A stretch of 64,000 nucleotides of DNA. It comes from Paenisporosarcina sp050269735. Its GTDB lineage: Bacteria; Bacillota; Bacilli; Bacillales_A; Planococcaceae. The first letter of the stretch is position 1. Each line of letters opens with the position of its first letter. Shown here one piece after another: positions 42,302-51,304 of the stretch. A program made the translations under genes and the position numbers. The notes under the pieces are model-generated. The model was not told the origin of the DNA and did not search any database. It was given only the letters and a program-made list of their open reading frames with translations. The stretch spans positions 204,954 through 268,953 of the forward strand of contig NZ_JBNNIX010000003.1 in the NCBI RefSeq assembly GCF_050269735.1, in the 5' to 3' direction.

Positions 42302-43402
42302 TTGAAAACAGAAAACACAATGAAAACAATAAAAAAATTCGGTTGGAACGACACTTGGGAAACGAAATGGACTGACCAATCGTCGAATGAGAAATTGCAA
42401 GCTTGCGTTATAGGTCGCGTATTACTGGAACATAAACATATGTACAGAGTGGTAACAGATGAAGGCGAATGGCTAGCTTCCCTATCAGGCAGTTTCAAAC
42501 ATCAGGCACAGGAACGTCGTGACTATCCAGCTGTCGGTGATTGGGTTGCGGTAGAAAAAATGCCCGGAGAAGAAAAAGGGATTATTCGAAACATCCTACC
42601 AAGAACATCTATTTTTTCCCGAAAAGTAGCGGGAGATACAACGGTTGAACAAATTGTTGCCGTTAACGTGGATATCGTCTTTCTCGTCATGTCATTAAAC
42701 CTGGACTTTAACCTTCGTCGATTGGAACGATATTTGGTTGCTGCCTGGGATTCAGGTGCCAATCCTGTCATCGTCTTAACGAAAAAAGATGTCTGTGATG
42801 ATCCTCAATCTTATGTTGATCACGCGGAATCAATTGCCTTTGGAGTTCAGATTCATGTCGTGAGCAGTGTTACTGGTGAAGGCATTGACGAGCTCCAGGA
42901 CTTACTAAAAGACGGAAAAACCGCTGCTTTGCTAGGTTCGTCAGGTGTTGGTAAATCTTCTTTGACCAATGCGCTCTGCGGTGAAAATGTCATGGTTGTT
43001 CAAGAAATTCGAGAAGATGATGACAAAGGACGCCATACGACCACACATAGAGAACTATTCCGAATGCCTGGAGGCGGTTTGTTGATTGACACTCCAGGTA
43101 TGCGCGAGTTTCAAATGTGGGATAACAGTGAAAGTCTTGATACAGGGTTCCAGGACGTAGAACAATTCGCTAGCGCTTGTCGTTTCACTGATTGCCAGCA
43201 CGATGGGCAACCCGGTTGTGCAGTACAGGAAGCACTCGATAATGGGGCACTGACAAGGGAACGCTTTGCAAGTTATGAAAAATTAAAACGTGAACTTGCC
43301 TACATGGAACGAAAAGCAGATGCTGCCGCCCAAAAAGCGGAACGCGGAAAATGGAAACAAATTACGAAAGATATGCGAAAAAGACCTGCTAAAAAAAGAT
43401 AA
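42302..43402 (+). CDS. RsgA/YjeQ-type ribosome-associated GTPase (long paralogue)
   Basis: The 366 residues carry an N-terminal OB-fold, a circularly permuted GTPase with VLTKKD (G4), GSSGVGKSSLTNAL (G1) and DTPGMREF (G3), then a zinc site CRFTDCQHDGQPGC (C-x5... C-x-H-x5-C type). The tail is Lys/Arg-rich. RsgA checks 30S maturation. At 366 residues it is longer than the housekeeping protein (about 298), so it is likely a second copy. The TTG start has AGGAGG 8 nt upstream. A leader peptide and terminator precede it. Confidence 0.88.
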   Translation: MKTENTMKTIKKFGWNDTWETKWTDQSSNEKLQACVIGRVLLEHKHMYRVVTDEGEWLASLSGSFKHQAQERRDYPAVGDWVAVEKMPGEEKGIIRNILPRTSIFSRKVAGDTTVEQIVAVNVDIVFLVMSLNLDFNLRRLERYLVAAWDSGANPVIVLTKKDVCDDPQSYVDHAESIAFGVQIHVVSSVTGEGIDELQDLLKDGKTAALLGSSGVGKSSLTNALCGENVMVVQEIREDDDKGRHTTTHRELFRMPGGGLLIDTPGMREFQMWDNSESLDTGFQDVEQFASACRFTDCQHDGQPGCAVQEALDNGALTRERFASYEKLKRELAYMERKADAAAQKAERGKWKQITKDMRKRPAKKR

Positions 43403-43410
43403 CAAATATG

Positions 43411-43440
43411 GCCAGCCTTTATTTCGAAGGTTGGCTTTTC
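43411..43440 (+). terminator. terminator after the RsgA paralogue
   Basis: GCCAGCCTT, 6-nt loop, GAAGGTTGGC and TTTT. Confidence 0.85.
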
Positions 43441-43485
43441 TATATGAGATAAATCTTGATGATTTTTAACGTTGGAGGCACATAC

Positions 43486-43854
43486 ATGATTTCACAAGCG
43501 CTCGTTTTACATGGAAACCAAGTATTAATGGTGAAACAATATGTACAAAGAGGAGATATCGTTTGGAATTATCCAGGCGGGGGAATCGATGAAAATGAAA
43601 CTCCTGAAGAAGCCTGCATTAGGGAAGTAAAGGAAGAAACAGGATACGATGTGGAAATAATAAAATTGATTTTTAAATCAACCAATAAGTTTACTTACGT
43701 TGCAAAGGTTATTGGCGGTGAACTTTTTCTTGATACGAATAATGAATGCAATGAGGATATTATAGATGTTTCTTGGGTGTTAATTGATGAAGAGGATATG
43801 TTCGATACATATACAGCCCCTTTATTAAAAATGCTACTTGATGAACTCGAATAA
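43486..43854 (+). CDS. Nudix hydrolase
   Basis: The 122 residues contain a complete Nudix box, GGGIDENETPEEACIREVKE plus ETGYDV (G-x5-E-x7-REVxEExGY). Such enzymes cleave nucleoside diphosphate-X compounds with Mg2+. The remaining residues give no substrate clue. The ATG at 43486 follows TTGGAGGC; the frame opening at 43456 lacks a ribosome binding site. It is monocistronic. Confidence 0.9.
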   Translation: MISQALVLHGNQVLMVKQYVQRGDIVWNYPGGGIDENETPEEACIREVKEETGYDVEIIKLIFKSTNKFTYVAKVIGGELFLDTNNECNEDIIDVSWVLIDEEDMFDTYTAPLLKMLLDELE

Positions 43855-43880
43855 ATTTTCACTAACTACAGTCTTAAATG

Positions 43881-43915
43881 AAAAAACCGCCTCCATTATA
43901 GGAATGCGGTTTTTG
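43881..43915. terminator. bidirectional terminator between the Nudix gene and azr
   Basis: AAAAACCGC and GCGGTTTTT around a 15-nt loop with GGAG pairing. Confidence 0.82.
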
Positions 43916-43921
43916 TCATGA

Positions 43922-44461
43922 TTAAGTAATTTGATGTGCTTTAATTTCTTGACCGATTCGTGCGTACATTTTCAATTCCTCGATTAAGCCATCAACTTGT
44001 TCAGCGGCTTCTTTTACAAGTCCATCATGCTCATAGTCGAATGTACTTGGGTCAAGCACCAATTGACGGGGAATCGCATTGGCATAAACGCCTCGCATTA
44101 CTGTCCGCATATTATTCAAGCAATTGATTCCACCTTTACCTCCACCAGCTATGGCAAGTAAGCCGACTGGTTTATGTAGAAACTGTGTGCTGCCCAGGAA
44201 ATCCAATGCATTTTTCAACGCACCACTCATGGCACTATGATATTCAGGTGATAACAGCAACACCGCATCTGCTTCGAGCACCGCTTGACGTAAAGATTTC
44301 ACAACCGGCTCATTAGCTTGTTCTTCTTCTCCAGAGTACATCGGCATTTCCATTACGCTCAAATCCATTGTATGGAATCCATAAGTACGTTCGATAAATC
44401 GCGCGACAATGGCGGTTCGACCATGTTTTCGTGGTCCTCCACTAATAACTAAAATTTTCAT
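43922..44461 (-). CDS. azr: NAD(P)H-dependent FMN reductase (azoreductase type)
   Basis: This 179-residue flavodoxin-fold enzyme has the phosphate-binding SGGPRKHGRTAIVARFI at the N-terminus and LLLSPEYHSAMSGALKNALDFL, typical of the YhdA/Azr and SsuE group. It reduces quinones or azo compounds with NADPH. It follows yhcZ by 15 nt with AAAAGGAGAG upstream, and B. subtilis has the same yhcY-yhcZ-yhdA order. The symbol rests on synteny. Confidence 0.83.
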   Translation of the reverse strand: MKILVISGGPRKHGRTAIVARFIERTYGFHTMDLSVMEMPMYSGEEEQANEPVVKSLRQAVLEADAVLLLSPEYHSAMSGALKNALDFLGSTQFLHKPVGLLAIAGGGKGGINCLNNMRTVMRGVYANAIPRQLVLDPSTFDYEHDGLVKEAAEQVDGLIEELKMYARIGQEIKAHQIT

Positions 44462-44476
44462 ATCTATTCTCTCCTT

Positions 44477-45124
44477 TTACAATCCGCTCGGTTCAGTTAG
44501 CCCGTGTTTTACTGCATAAAGGGCAGCTTGCGTGCGGTCTTGTACGTGTAATTTTGAAAAAATATTGGATATATGGGTTTTGACTGTCTTTTCTGTGACA
44601 AACAATGAAGAAGCGATCTCTCTATTGCTTTTCCCTTTTGTCAGCTCAGATAAAACATCTTGCTCTCTTGGTGTCAAAGGATATAACCTGTGTGGGGGTT
44701 CAATTTGCGGTTCTCTATTTTTCATGAGTTCAGAAGTGGCACGTGGATGTAATGTATTTTCTCCACGCATCAATTTGCGAATAGATTCCACCAAGTCGTC
44801 AGGCTCAATATCTTTCAATTGATAGCCAGCTGCCCCAGCTTCAATCGCAGGAATGACGTGATCACGATCTGAAAAACTCGTCAGCATTAACACTTCCGTC
44901 TGTGGATGCTGTTCTTTGATTTTTTTCGTAGCTTGAATGCCATCCATAATTGGCATGACTAAATCCATTAACACAATGTCCGGTCTGAGGCTCGCTGTCA
45001 TATCCACAGCCTCCTGCCCATTTGTTGCTTCCCCGATAACATCCATATCTTTTTGTGTCTTTAAGAAAAATAATAAGCCGCGTCGAACCACATGGTGATC
45101 ATCCGCAATCAGCACTCTTATCAA
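44477..45124 (-). CDS. yhcZ: NarL/LuxR-type response regulator YhcZ
   Basis: The 215 residues have a receiver domain with phospho-acceptor Asp54 (IVLMDLVMPIMDG), the acidic pair ADD near the N-terminus and a conserved Lys. A LuxR helix-turn-helix follows (LTPREQDVLSELTKGKSNREI, KTVKTHISNIFSKLHV). The start is TTG at 45124 behind AAGGAGGAAG. It is the partner of the sensor kinase 13 nt upstream. The signal and regulon are unknown. Confidence 0.92.
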   Translation of the reverse strand: MIRVLIADDHHVVRRGLLFFLKTQKDMDVIGEATNGQEAVDMTASLRPDIVLMDLVMPIMDGIQATKKIKEQHPQTEVLMLTSFSDRDHVIPAIEAGAAGYQLKDIEPDDLVESIRKLMRGENTLHPRATSELMKNREPQIEPPHRLYPLTPREQDVLSELTKGKSNREIASSLFVTEKTVKTHISNIFSKLHVQDRTQAALYAVKHGLTEPSGL

Positions 45125-45137
45125 GCAGACTTCCTCC

Positions 45138-46253
45138 TTAATATGGCAAACGGATCAAAAGTTCCGTTCCTTTTTCAATTTCACTGACCCAATCTACCGA
45201 ACCTCCAGCTGCCTGGGCACGATCTTTCATGCTCTGTAATCCGATAGAAGGGATTCGTACATTCGTATCCATTTGAAATCCGCATCCTTCATCTTTTAAG
45301 ACGAGTAACATATCCGTAGGTGTCACGGAGATGAATAATTCCGCTTCCTGTACCCCCGCATGTTTTCGGACATTATTTAATCCTTCCTGTGCGATGCGGA
45401 ACAGCGTTTCTTCAATGCGTGAGGGTAGATTTATTACGCCGGTTACATTTACTTTCAATGTTAGTCCCAGCATTTCTGCATAGCCCTTTATGCCTTCGAC
45501 CAAACCGGTTTCCAGACCCTTAGGACGTAATTGCCAAATAAGTGCACGCATTTCAGTCAATGCTTCCTGCGTCAAATGCTGGATTTCACGAAACGTTTCT
45601 TTCACTTCGGTTTGCTCCGCCATGACGCTTCCGCCTCGCGCCGTTAAAGTTACTGAAAACAACAGCTGATTCACTGAATCGTGTAAGTCACGCGCCAAGC
45701 GATTACGTTCTTGAACCAAGGCCATTTCCTGTTCTTGTTTTGTCAGCACGATGCGTTTGATTGCTGATCCCATTTGAAAAGCTACCGACTCTAGTAATGC
45801 CAGTTCATCATCTGTAAACCCGACCGTATGTGGTGAAGCAACGTTCAGCAAACCGAATCTTTCCTGACCGGATTGCAATGGTACAGTTGCATGATGGGTA
45901 ATGCCTCCATGATCTCCTACTTTCGCATCGATGGCACTTTCAATTCGCTGACACTCAATCATGTTGGTTGCTTTTTTTAGTTCCCCATTGCGAAACTTGG
46001 AGACACACCAACAGCCACCTTTTTGCAGGTGTCGGCAACTATCGTGTTCCAGAGCATTTGGAAGATTTTCATGTACAATTAATTGATGTTTTCCTTTTTT
46101 ATTAATAAAGAAAATCCATCCTGTTTCAAACTGCGTACCAGCTAAAAATTTTCGTAATGCGCCCTGCAGCATCGGTGTCATTTCAGTTTCTTCATTTAAC
46201 AATTCAGCTATCTCTTTGAGTAAACCGATATTTGAATGTTCATTTGATTGCAT
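45138..46253 (-). CDS. yhcY: GAF-domain sensor histidine kinase YhcY (NarX-like)
   Basis: This 371-residue soluble kinase has a GAF domain (about 20-170), a HisKA_3 helix with phospho-His192 (RLARDLHDSVNQLLFS) and an HATPase_c domain (QEGLNNVRKHA, GLQSMKDRAQAAGG). The GAF domain holds four cysteines at about positions 73, 81, 83 and 101. This suggests bound metal, an Fe-S cluster or redox control. There are no membrane helices, so sensing is cytoplasmic. GGAGGCGACTGT precedes the ATG. Confidence 0.92.
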   Translation of the reverse strand: MQSNEHSNIGLLKEIAELLNEETEMTPMLQGALRKFLAGTQFETGWIFFINKKGKHQLIVHENLPNALEHDSCRHLQKGGCWCVSKFRNGELKKATNMIECQRIESAIDAKVGDHGGITHHATVPLQSGQERFGLLNVASPHTVGFTDDELALLESVAFQMGSAIKRIVLTKQEQEMALVQERNRLARDLHDSVNQLLFSVTLTARGGSVMAEQTEVKETFREIQHLTQEALTEMRALIWQLRPKGLETGLVEGIKGYAEMLGLTLKVNVTGVINLPSRIEETLFRIAQEGLNNVRKHAGVQEAELFISVTPTDMLLVLKDEGCGFQMDTNVRIPSIGLQSMKDRAQAAGGSVDWVSEIEKGTELLIRLPY

Positions 46254-46350
46254 ACAGTCGCCTCCGTCATACCTTCATTATATCTCTTATCATACCATCC
46301 GTTTTCATGCATTGGCATGAAGATAGGTTCATACTTTTGACTGAAAACGG

Positions 46351-47259
46351 TTAATCTTGTAGCGTTCTCCACAAATAAAATGTGGCATAGGCGCGCCAAC
46401 CACGCCAATGTTCAGCCCATCTTTCGATTTCTTCTAAACTCGGTTTTTGAGATTCATTGCGCACTTTTTTTAGAGCATTGTGTAATCCTACATCCGCTAA
46501 AGGAAAAGCATCTGGATGTCTGAAACAACGCATAATCACATAATTGGCTGACCATTTCCCTATGCCACGGATGGCTATTAATTTGGCTTCCATTTCAATT
46601 AATGACAAATCGATAAACTGTTCTTTAAGTAATTGACCTGAAGCCATGAGTTCGGCAACACCAATGACATATTCTGCTTTTCGCTGAGTAAAAGAAAGAG
46701 AGCGCAAATCCTCCACTGACAAAGAGGCGATTCTCTCTGGTGAAGGAAATAGCCAATACGTAATTCCAGCATGACAAATAGATTCACCATATGTCGTTAC
46801 GAACTTTTGTTTTAAGGCATAGGCCACGTGCAAACTAATTTGCTGACCCATAATCGACCAACAAAGTGCTTCAAATAAGTCCTCAACACCAATAATTCGT
46901 AGCCCTTTATAGGCGGAAACTACGCCATTTAATATTTCATCATCTCCAGCTAGTGAATAAAAAGGTTGTAAGTCTCTAGATAGATCAAACCATTCCTCCA
47001 CATATGCAGCAGATGCCTCTGTCACACGGTCACTGACAATACTTAATTGCGGGAATGTAACCACAAGCTCACTATGTATGAACGATACTTGAATCAATAT
47101 AATTTCTTGACCTATTCGAATCGCTTTTAATACCGAGTTAATTTCTCTATCGACGTGGTGCAATATTTCTCTTTCATTGCGTCCTAAGTACAACAGCAAA
47201 TCGTTCCAATTGACATCCTCTACTGATTTTCTCATTTCATTTCCTTGTCGTTTCCACAT
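46351..47259 (-). CDS. alkA: DNA-3-methyladenine glycosylase II (AlkA)
   Basis: This 302-residue base-excision enzyme closely follows B. subtilis AlkA in sequence style and length. Visible are ALCWSIMGQQISLHVAYALK, the helix-hairpin-helix IRGIGKWSANYVIMR and the catalytic Asp in FPLADVGLHNALKK. It removes alkylated purines from DNA. The ATG at 47259 lies 8 nt behind AGGGGGA. It follows pgcA on the same strand but has the pgcA-side promoter region to itself. Confidence 0.9.
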   Translation of the reverse strand: MWKRQGNEMRKSVEDVNWNDLLLYLGRNEREILHHVDREINSVLKAIRIGQEIILIQVSFIHSELVVTFPQLSIVSDRVTEASAAYVEEWFDLSRDLQPFYSLAGDDEILNGVVSAYKGLRIIGVEDLFEALCWSIMGQQISLHVAYALKQKFVTTYGESICHAGITYWLFPSPERIASLSVEDLRSLSFTQRKAEYVIGVAELMASGQLLKEQFIDLSLIEMEAKLIAIRGIGKWSANYVIMRCFRHPDAFPLADVGLHNALKKVRNESQKPSLEEIERWAEHWRGWRAYATFYLWRTLQD

Positions 47260-47277
47260 ATACTTTCCCCCTATCAA

Positions 47278-47311
47278 CAAAACCCCATTAGCTTTTTACG
47301 CTAATAGGGTC
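47278..47311 (-). terminator. terminator after pgcA
   Basis: ACCCTATTAGC and GCTAATGGGGT on the minus strand with one G-U pair, then TTTT. Confidence 0.82.
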
Positions 47312-47316
47312 TTCCA

Positions 47317-49050
47317 TTACAGGCCGAAACGCTGGTCCATTTCTGCTGTGAATTGAGTTTTGATACGTTCAAGTTTTTCTTTACTGTCAGCTTCAGTAGA
47401 ACCTGTCACACCAATGTAGTATTTGATTTTCGGTTCCGTACCACTTGGTCTAACACAAACCCAAGAACCATCTGCTAGGAAGTATTTCAATACGTCCGCT
47501 TGAGGCAAAATAAGCTTTTCATCTTTGCGACCATCAACGAAACTGCGTGTTTGCGTCAAATAATCTTCCTGCGATGAAATCGCAATGCCTGCTACTTCTT
47601 TCAAAGGTTGATCTCGCAAGCTGGTTAGCAGATTTTTGATTTCACGCGCTCCATCTGCACCTTTTTTCGTCACTGATACTAACCCTTCAAAATAATAGCC
47701 ATGTCTTTCAAACAAATCGTGCAGAACGTCAAGCAGTGATTTCCCTTGCATTTTGTAAAAAGCGGCTGCTTCAGTGATAGCTAGGACGGTTTGAATCGCG
47801 TCTTTGTCTCGTGCAAAAGGTTTAATTAAGTAGCCATAACTTTCCTCGTAGCCAAACAGGAATGTAAACTCATTCGATTCATTATATTGCTGAATTTTTT
47901 CCCCAATGAATTTGAATCCGGTCAACACATCTTCTGTCGATGAACCATGGAATTCTGCAATCACTCGCCCAAGATCCGAAGTCACAATGGTTTTGAATAC
48001 TCGTCCATTTGCCGGCATGTTTCCTGCTTCTTTTAATTGCGTCAATAAATATTCAATTAAAATGGCACCTGTTTGATTTCCTGTCAATAATAAGTAGCTG
48101 TCACCATCTCGAACGGCCACACCTACACGGTCTCCATCTGGATCAGCCGTGACCAATAAATCCGCTGATGTCGCTTTACCTTGCGCCATAGCCATTTCAA
48201 ATGCACTGGCTTCTTCCGGGTTCGGTGACTTTAAGGTTGGGAATTCGCCATTCGGCTCCATTTGCTCCTCGACGAAAGTAAAGTTTTCGTAACCCGCACG
48301 TTTCATCAAACTGCGAATTGTCGAGCCCGATGCACCGTGAAGAGGAGAAAAAACAACCGTTAAATCATTTTTCCCAGTCAGGTCCTGATGGTGTTGAATC
48401 GATGTAACATTTTCAAGATAAGTCTCGTCCAGTTCATGTCCAGCGAATTGAATCAATCCGTTTTGTTTTAAAAGTTCAACGTTGCCCGCTTCGACTGCCA
48501 GCTCATCGCCTACTTGCTGAACAAAAGAAATCACAGCTTCAGCATCTGCCAAATTGAGCTGCGCTCCGTCTTCTCCATAAACTTTGTAGCCATTATATTC
48601 AGGAGGATTATGACTTGCAGTTACCACAATTCCCATATAAGCTCCCAGTTCCCTTACACTGAACGACAGTTGTGGGGTCGTCCGGGGCTCTTCATATAAA
48701 TAGGCTTGAATTCCATTTTTGGCAAAAGTACTTGCCGCTTCTAAAGCAAACTCCGGAGATTTTCTGCGACTGTCATAGGCAATGACAATTCCTTTTTTCA
48801 TTGCTTCTGCGCCCGCTGCTTTTACGTAATCAGCAACCCCTTGGGAAGCTTTACGTACTGTGTATGTATTCATACGGTTTGTGCCGGCACCAATTTCACC
48901 ACGCATACCGCCTGTCCCAAATTCCAAATCTTTATAAAAGGCGTCCTCAAGACGTTTTTCATCCTGGGCCATTGCAGAAAGTTGTTCTTTCAGCTCAGGC
49001 TCCAATTGATCAAAGGCATGCCATTTTTCGGCAGTTTGTTGATAACTCAA
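47317..49050 (-). CDS. pgcA: alpha-phosphoglucomutase
   Basis: This 577-residue enzyme interconverts glucose-6-phosphate and glucose-1-phosphate for UDP-glucose and glycolipid synthesis. The phosphoserine loop TASHNPPEYNGYKVYG, the metal loop ADPDGDRVGVA, the sugar loop GYEESYGY and the phosphate-binding RPSGTEPKIKYY are all present. Length is close to B. subtilis PgcA (581). The start is TTG at 49050 behind TGGGGGAA. Confidence 0.95.
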   Translation of the reverse strand: MSYQQTAEKWHAFDQLEPELKEQLSAMAQDEKRLEDAFYKDLEFGTGGMRGEIGAGTNRMNTYTVRKASQGVADYVKAAGAEAMKKGIVIAYDSRRKSPEFALEAASTFAKNGIQAYLYEEPRTTPQLSFSVRELGAYMGIVVTASHNPPEYNGYKVYGEDGAQLNLADAEAVISFVQQVGDELAVEAGNVELLKQNGLIQFAGHELDETYLENVTSIQHHQDLTGKNDLTVVFSPLHGASGSTIRSLMKRAGYENFTFVEEQMEPNGEFPTLKSPNPEEASAFEMAMAQGKATSADLLVTADPDGDRVGVAVRDGDSYLLLTGNQTGAILIEYLLTQLKEAGNMPANGRVFKTIVTSDLGRVIAEFHGSSTEDVLTGFKFIGEKIQQYNESNEFTFLFGYEESYGYLIKPFARDKDAIQTVLAITEAAAFYKMQGKSLLDVLHDLFERHGYYFEGLVSVTKKGADGAREIKNLLTSLRDQPLKEVAGIAISSQEDYLTQTRSFVDGRKDEKLILPQADVLKYFLADGSWVCVRPSGTEPKIKYYIGVTGSTEADSKEKLERIKTQFTAEMDQRFGL

Positions 49051-49093
49051 ATCTATTCCCCCATTAGAACTGTTAATTTTACTATAAAATGAT

Positions 49094-49197
49094 AGCCATG
49101 CTTCAAGCGCCAGCTCGCGTGCACTTCAGAATTTGAAAGGCGAAACATCCGCCTTTCAATCTTCCTGCGCTAGTGTCGAGCTTTCGTTGCGCTTATT
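49094..49197. repeat. GC-richer intergenic element with a perfect hairpin
   Basis: Between yhcX and pgcA, a stretch with GCGCCAGCTCGC and GCGCTAGTGTCGAGC flanks a perfect 10-bp stem TTGAAAGGCG/CGCCTTTCAA (49133-49159). No T run follows on either strand. It resembles the degenerate intergenic repeats elsewhere in the window. Confidence 0.5.
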
Positions 49198-49200
49198 CTA

Positions 49201-50745
49201 TCAGCCTTTTTTATACTCGATGCGATACACGTCATGGCGACGGTCTTTTAATTGCTTGACGGTACCATCTTGACGCTGACGACGTAAAATTTCTAAATCC
49301 ACGTCACCGATTAACACCATTTCCAAGTTCGGGTTTGTTTCTCCTACAATTCCGTCACGGGCAAATTCAAAGTCAGACGGTGCATATATACCCGATTGAG
49401 CATATTGAATGTCCATGTTTTCGGTTTGAGGTAAGTTACCAACAGTACCTGAAATAACCGTGTAAATTTGATTTTCAACCGCGCGGGCCTGTGCACAATA
49501 TTTCACGCGTAAATAACCTTGTCGATCTTCCGTACAGAAAGGTGCGAAAATAATGTTGGCACCCATGTCCGTTGCAATACGCGCAAGTTCCGGAAACTCA
49601 ATATCATAACAGATCTGAATCGCAATTTTTCCGCAATCGGTATCAAAGACGCGGACAGAATCGCCAGCGCTGATTCCCCACCATTTTCTTTCATTAGGTG
49701 TGATATGGATTTTATATTGCTTTTCAATTGATCCGTCACGACGGAATAAATACGCGATGTTGTAAATCTCATCGTCTTCTTCTTTAACGAAATGTGAACC
49801 ACCAATAATATTGACGTTATAGCGGACAGCCAAATCGGTAAATAGTTCGATATATTGAGGCGTGAATTCAGTCAATCGACGAATCGCACGACTTGGAGAC
49901 GGTTCATTTAAAAATGACATTAACTGAGTGGTGAAAATCTCTGGGAATACCACAAAATCAGAATGTGCATCCGACGCTACGTCAACGAAGTACTCACATT
50001 GATTTGCCAAATCATCAAATGATTCAATAGCACGCATCATGTACTGTACAACACAGATACGGACAGGGTAGCTAGTTTTGAAATGACGTTTCGACATTGG
50101 TTTATAGTCAACATTGTTCCATTCCATTAAAGTCGCATATTTGCCTGATGCCGTATCGTCCGGTAGGTAATTCGGGTTAATACGCATAAGCGTGAAACCA
50201 TTCATAATTTGGAATGTCAGAACAGGGTCATAAATTTTATGGCGTGATACAGCATCCACATACTCACGTGGCATCATTTCATCTGAATGTTTATGGTAAT
50301 TCGGAATACGTCCACCGATAATGATGGATTTCAAATTAAACTGTCGAGCAATTTCTTTACGCGCCTCATATAAACGCTGTCCTACTTTCATGCGTCGATA
50401 TTCGGGATGCACCATTACTTCGATGCCATACATATTGTATCCTTCTGGATTGTGATTCGTTATATAACCATCGTCTGTTACATCTGACCAGGAATGGCGG
50501 TCATCGTATTCATCGAAATTTATAATAAGACTCGAACATGAGCCAATAATATGTCCATCCAGTTCTGCGACCATCTGGCCTTCAGGAAAAATACTTAAAT
50601 GACTGCGCAGTTGATCTACTTTCCATGGGTCCATCCCTGGAAAGCAAAGCTTTTGCATTGCTAAAATCGGTTCTATATCATCCATGGTTGTCTGTCTGAT
50701 AACCATTTTCATTTCAAATTGGGATAAATCGAATTGCTCTGACAT
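49201..50745 (-). CDS. yhcX: GNAT acetyltransferase-nitrilase fusion protein YhcX
   Basis: The 514 residues fuse an N-terminal GNAT domain (about 10-190, MVHPEYRRMKVGQRLYEARK for acetyl-CoA binding) to a C-terminal carbon-nitrogen hydrolase (about 215-500). The nitrilase triad is visible as FPEIFT (Glu), the Lys in the NERKWW region, and the nucleophile Cys in IQICYDIEFPEL. B. subtilis YhcX is 513 residues. The ATG at 50745 follows AAGGAGACG. The substrate is unknown. Confidence 0.93.
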   Translation of the reverse strand: MSEQFDLSQFEMKMVIRQTTMDDIEPILAMQKLCFPGMDPWKVDQLRSHLSIFPEGQMVAELDGHIIGSCSSLIINFDEYDDRHSWSDVTDDGYITNHNPEGYNMYGIEVMVHPEYRRMKVGQRLYEARKEIARQFNLKSIIIGGRIPNYHKHSDEMMPREYVDAVSRHKIYDPVLTFQIMNGFTLMRINPNYLPDDTASGKYATLMEWNNVDYKPMSKRHFKTSYPVRICVVQYMMRAIESFDDLANQCEYFVDVASDAHSDFVVFPEIFTTQLMSFLNEPSPSRAIRRLTEFTPQYIELFTDLAVRYNVNIIGGSHFVKEEDDEIYNIAYLFRRDGSIEKQYKIHITPNERKWWGISAGDSVRVFDTDCGKIAIQICYDIEFPELARIATDMGANIIFAPFCTEDRQGYLRVKYCAQARAVENQIYTVISGTVGNLPQTENMDIQYAQSGIYAPSDFEFARDGIVGETNPNLEMVLIGDVDLEILRRQRQDGTVKQLKDRRHDVYRIEYKKG

Positions 50746-50811
50746 GTAAATCGTCTCCTTCACAAAAGCTTCATATTCATTATATCGGACTGCAGACTAG
50801 GTGGAAAATAT

Positions 50812-50840
50812 TTTACTTGTTTCACACTTAGAATTATAAT
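50812..50840 (+). promoter_or_regulatory. SigA promoter of bdbC
   Basis: TTTACT, a 17-nt spacer and a perfect TATAAT, 38 nt before the bdbC ATG. Confidence 0.68.
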
Positions 50841-50877
50841 TTGATAAGAGTTTACCCTCAGAAGTGGAGATTAGAAC

Positions 50878-51303
50878 ATGTCAAAAAAATCAGAGAATAT
50901 GTTATTGTTTATGTGGGTCGTTTCTTTAGCAGCAACAATGGGGTCCTTATTTTTCTCAGAAATCAGGCATTATGAACCGTGTGAGTTATGTTGGATTCAA
51001 CGCATTTTCATGTATCCACTCGTAATAATTCTAGGGATTGCCTATGTACAGAAAAATGCACGCATTGCTGTTACGACTGCAACGTTTTCCGTAATTGGTG
51101 GAGCAATTTCGTTATACCATTATGGTCTACAAAAAATTACCTTTTTATCAGAAAACGCACCTGCCTGTGGGCGTGTATCTTGCACAGGTGAATATATCAA
51201 CATCTTTGGATTCATCACGATTCCATTTTTGGCCCTAACTGCATTTATTCTTATCGCTATTACAAGCTTCATGTTGTTGAGAGTTTTGAAGGAGGAAAAG
51301 TAG
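50878..51303 (+). CDS. bdbC: thiol-disulfide oxidoreductase BdbC (DsbB family)
   Basis: This 141-residue four-helix membrane protein has the quinone-side pair CELC (Cys35, Cys38) in CELCWIQRIFMYPL and a second loop pair in ACGRVSCTGEYINIFGF. These are the cysteines that shuttle electrons from the partner thioredoxin to menaquinone. It is separated from the next gene by a single base and is therefore co-translated with it. B. subtilis BdbC has 138 residues. Confidence 0.93.
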   Translation: MSKKSENMLLFMWVVSLAATMGSLFFSEIRHYEPCELCWIQRIFMYPLVIILGIAYVQKNARIAVTTATFSVIGGAISLYHYGLQKITFLSENAPACGRVSCTGEYINIFGFITIPFLALTAFILIAITSFMLLRVLKEEK

Positions 51304-51304
51304 A

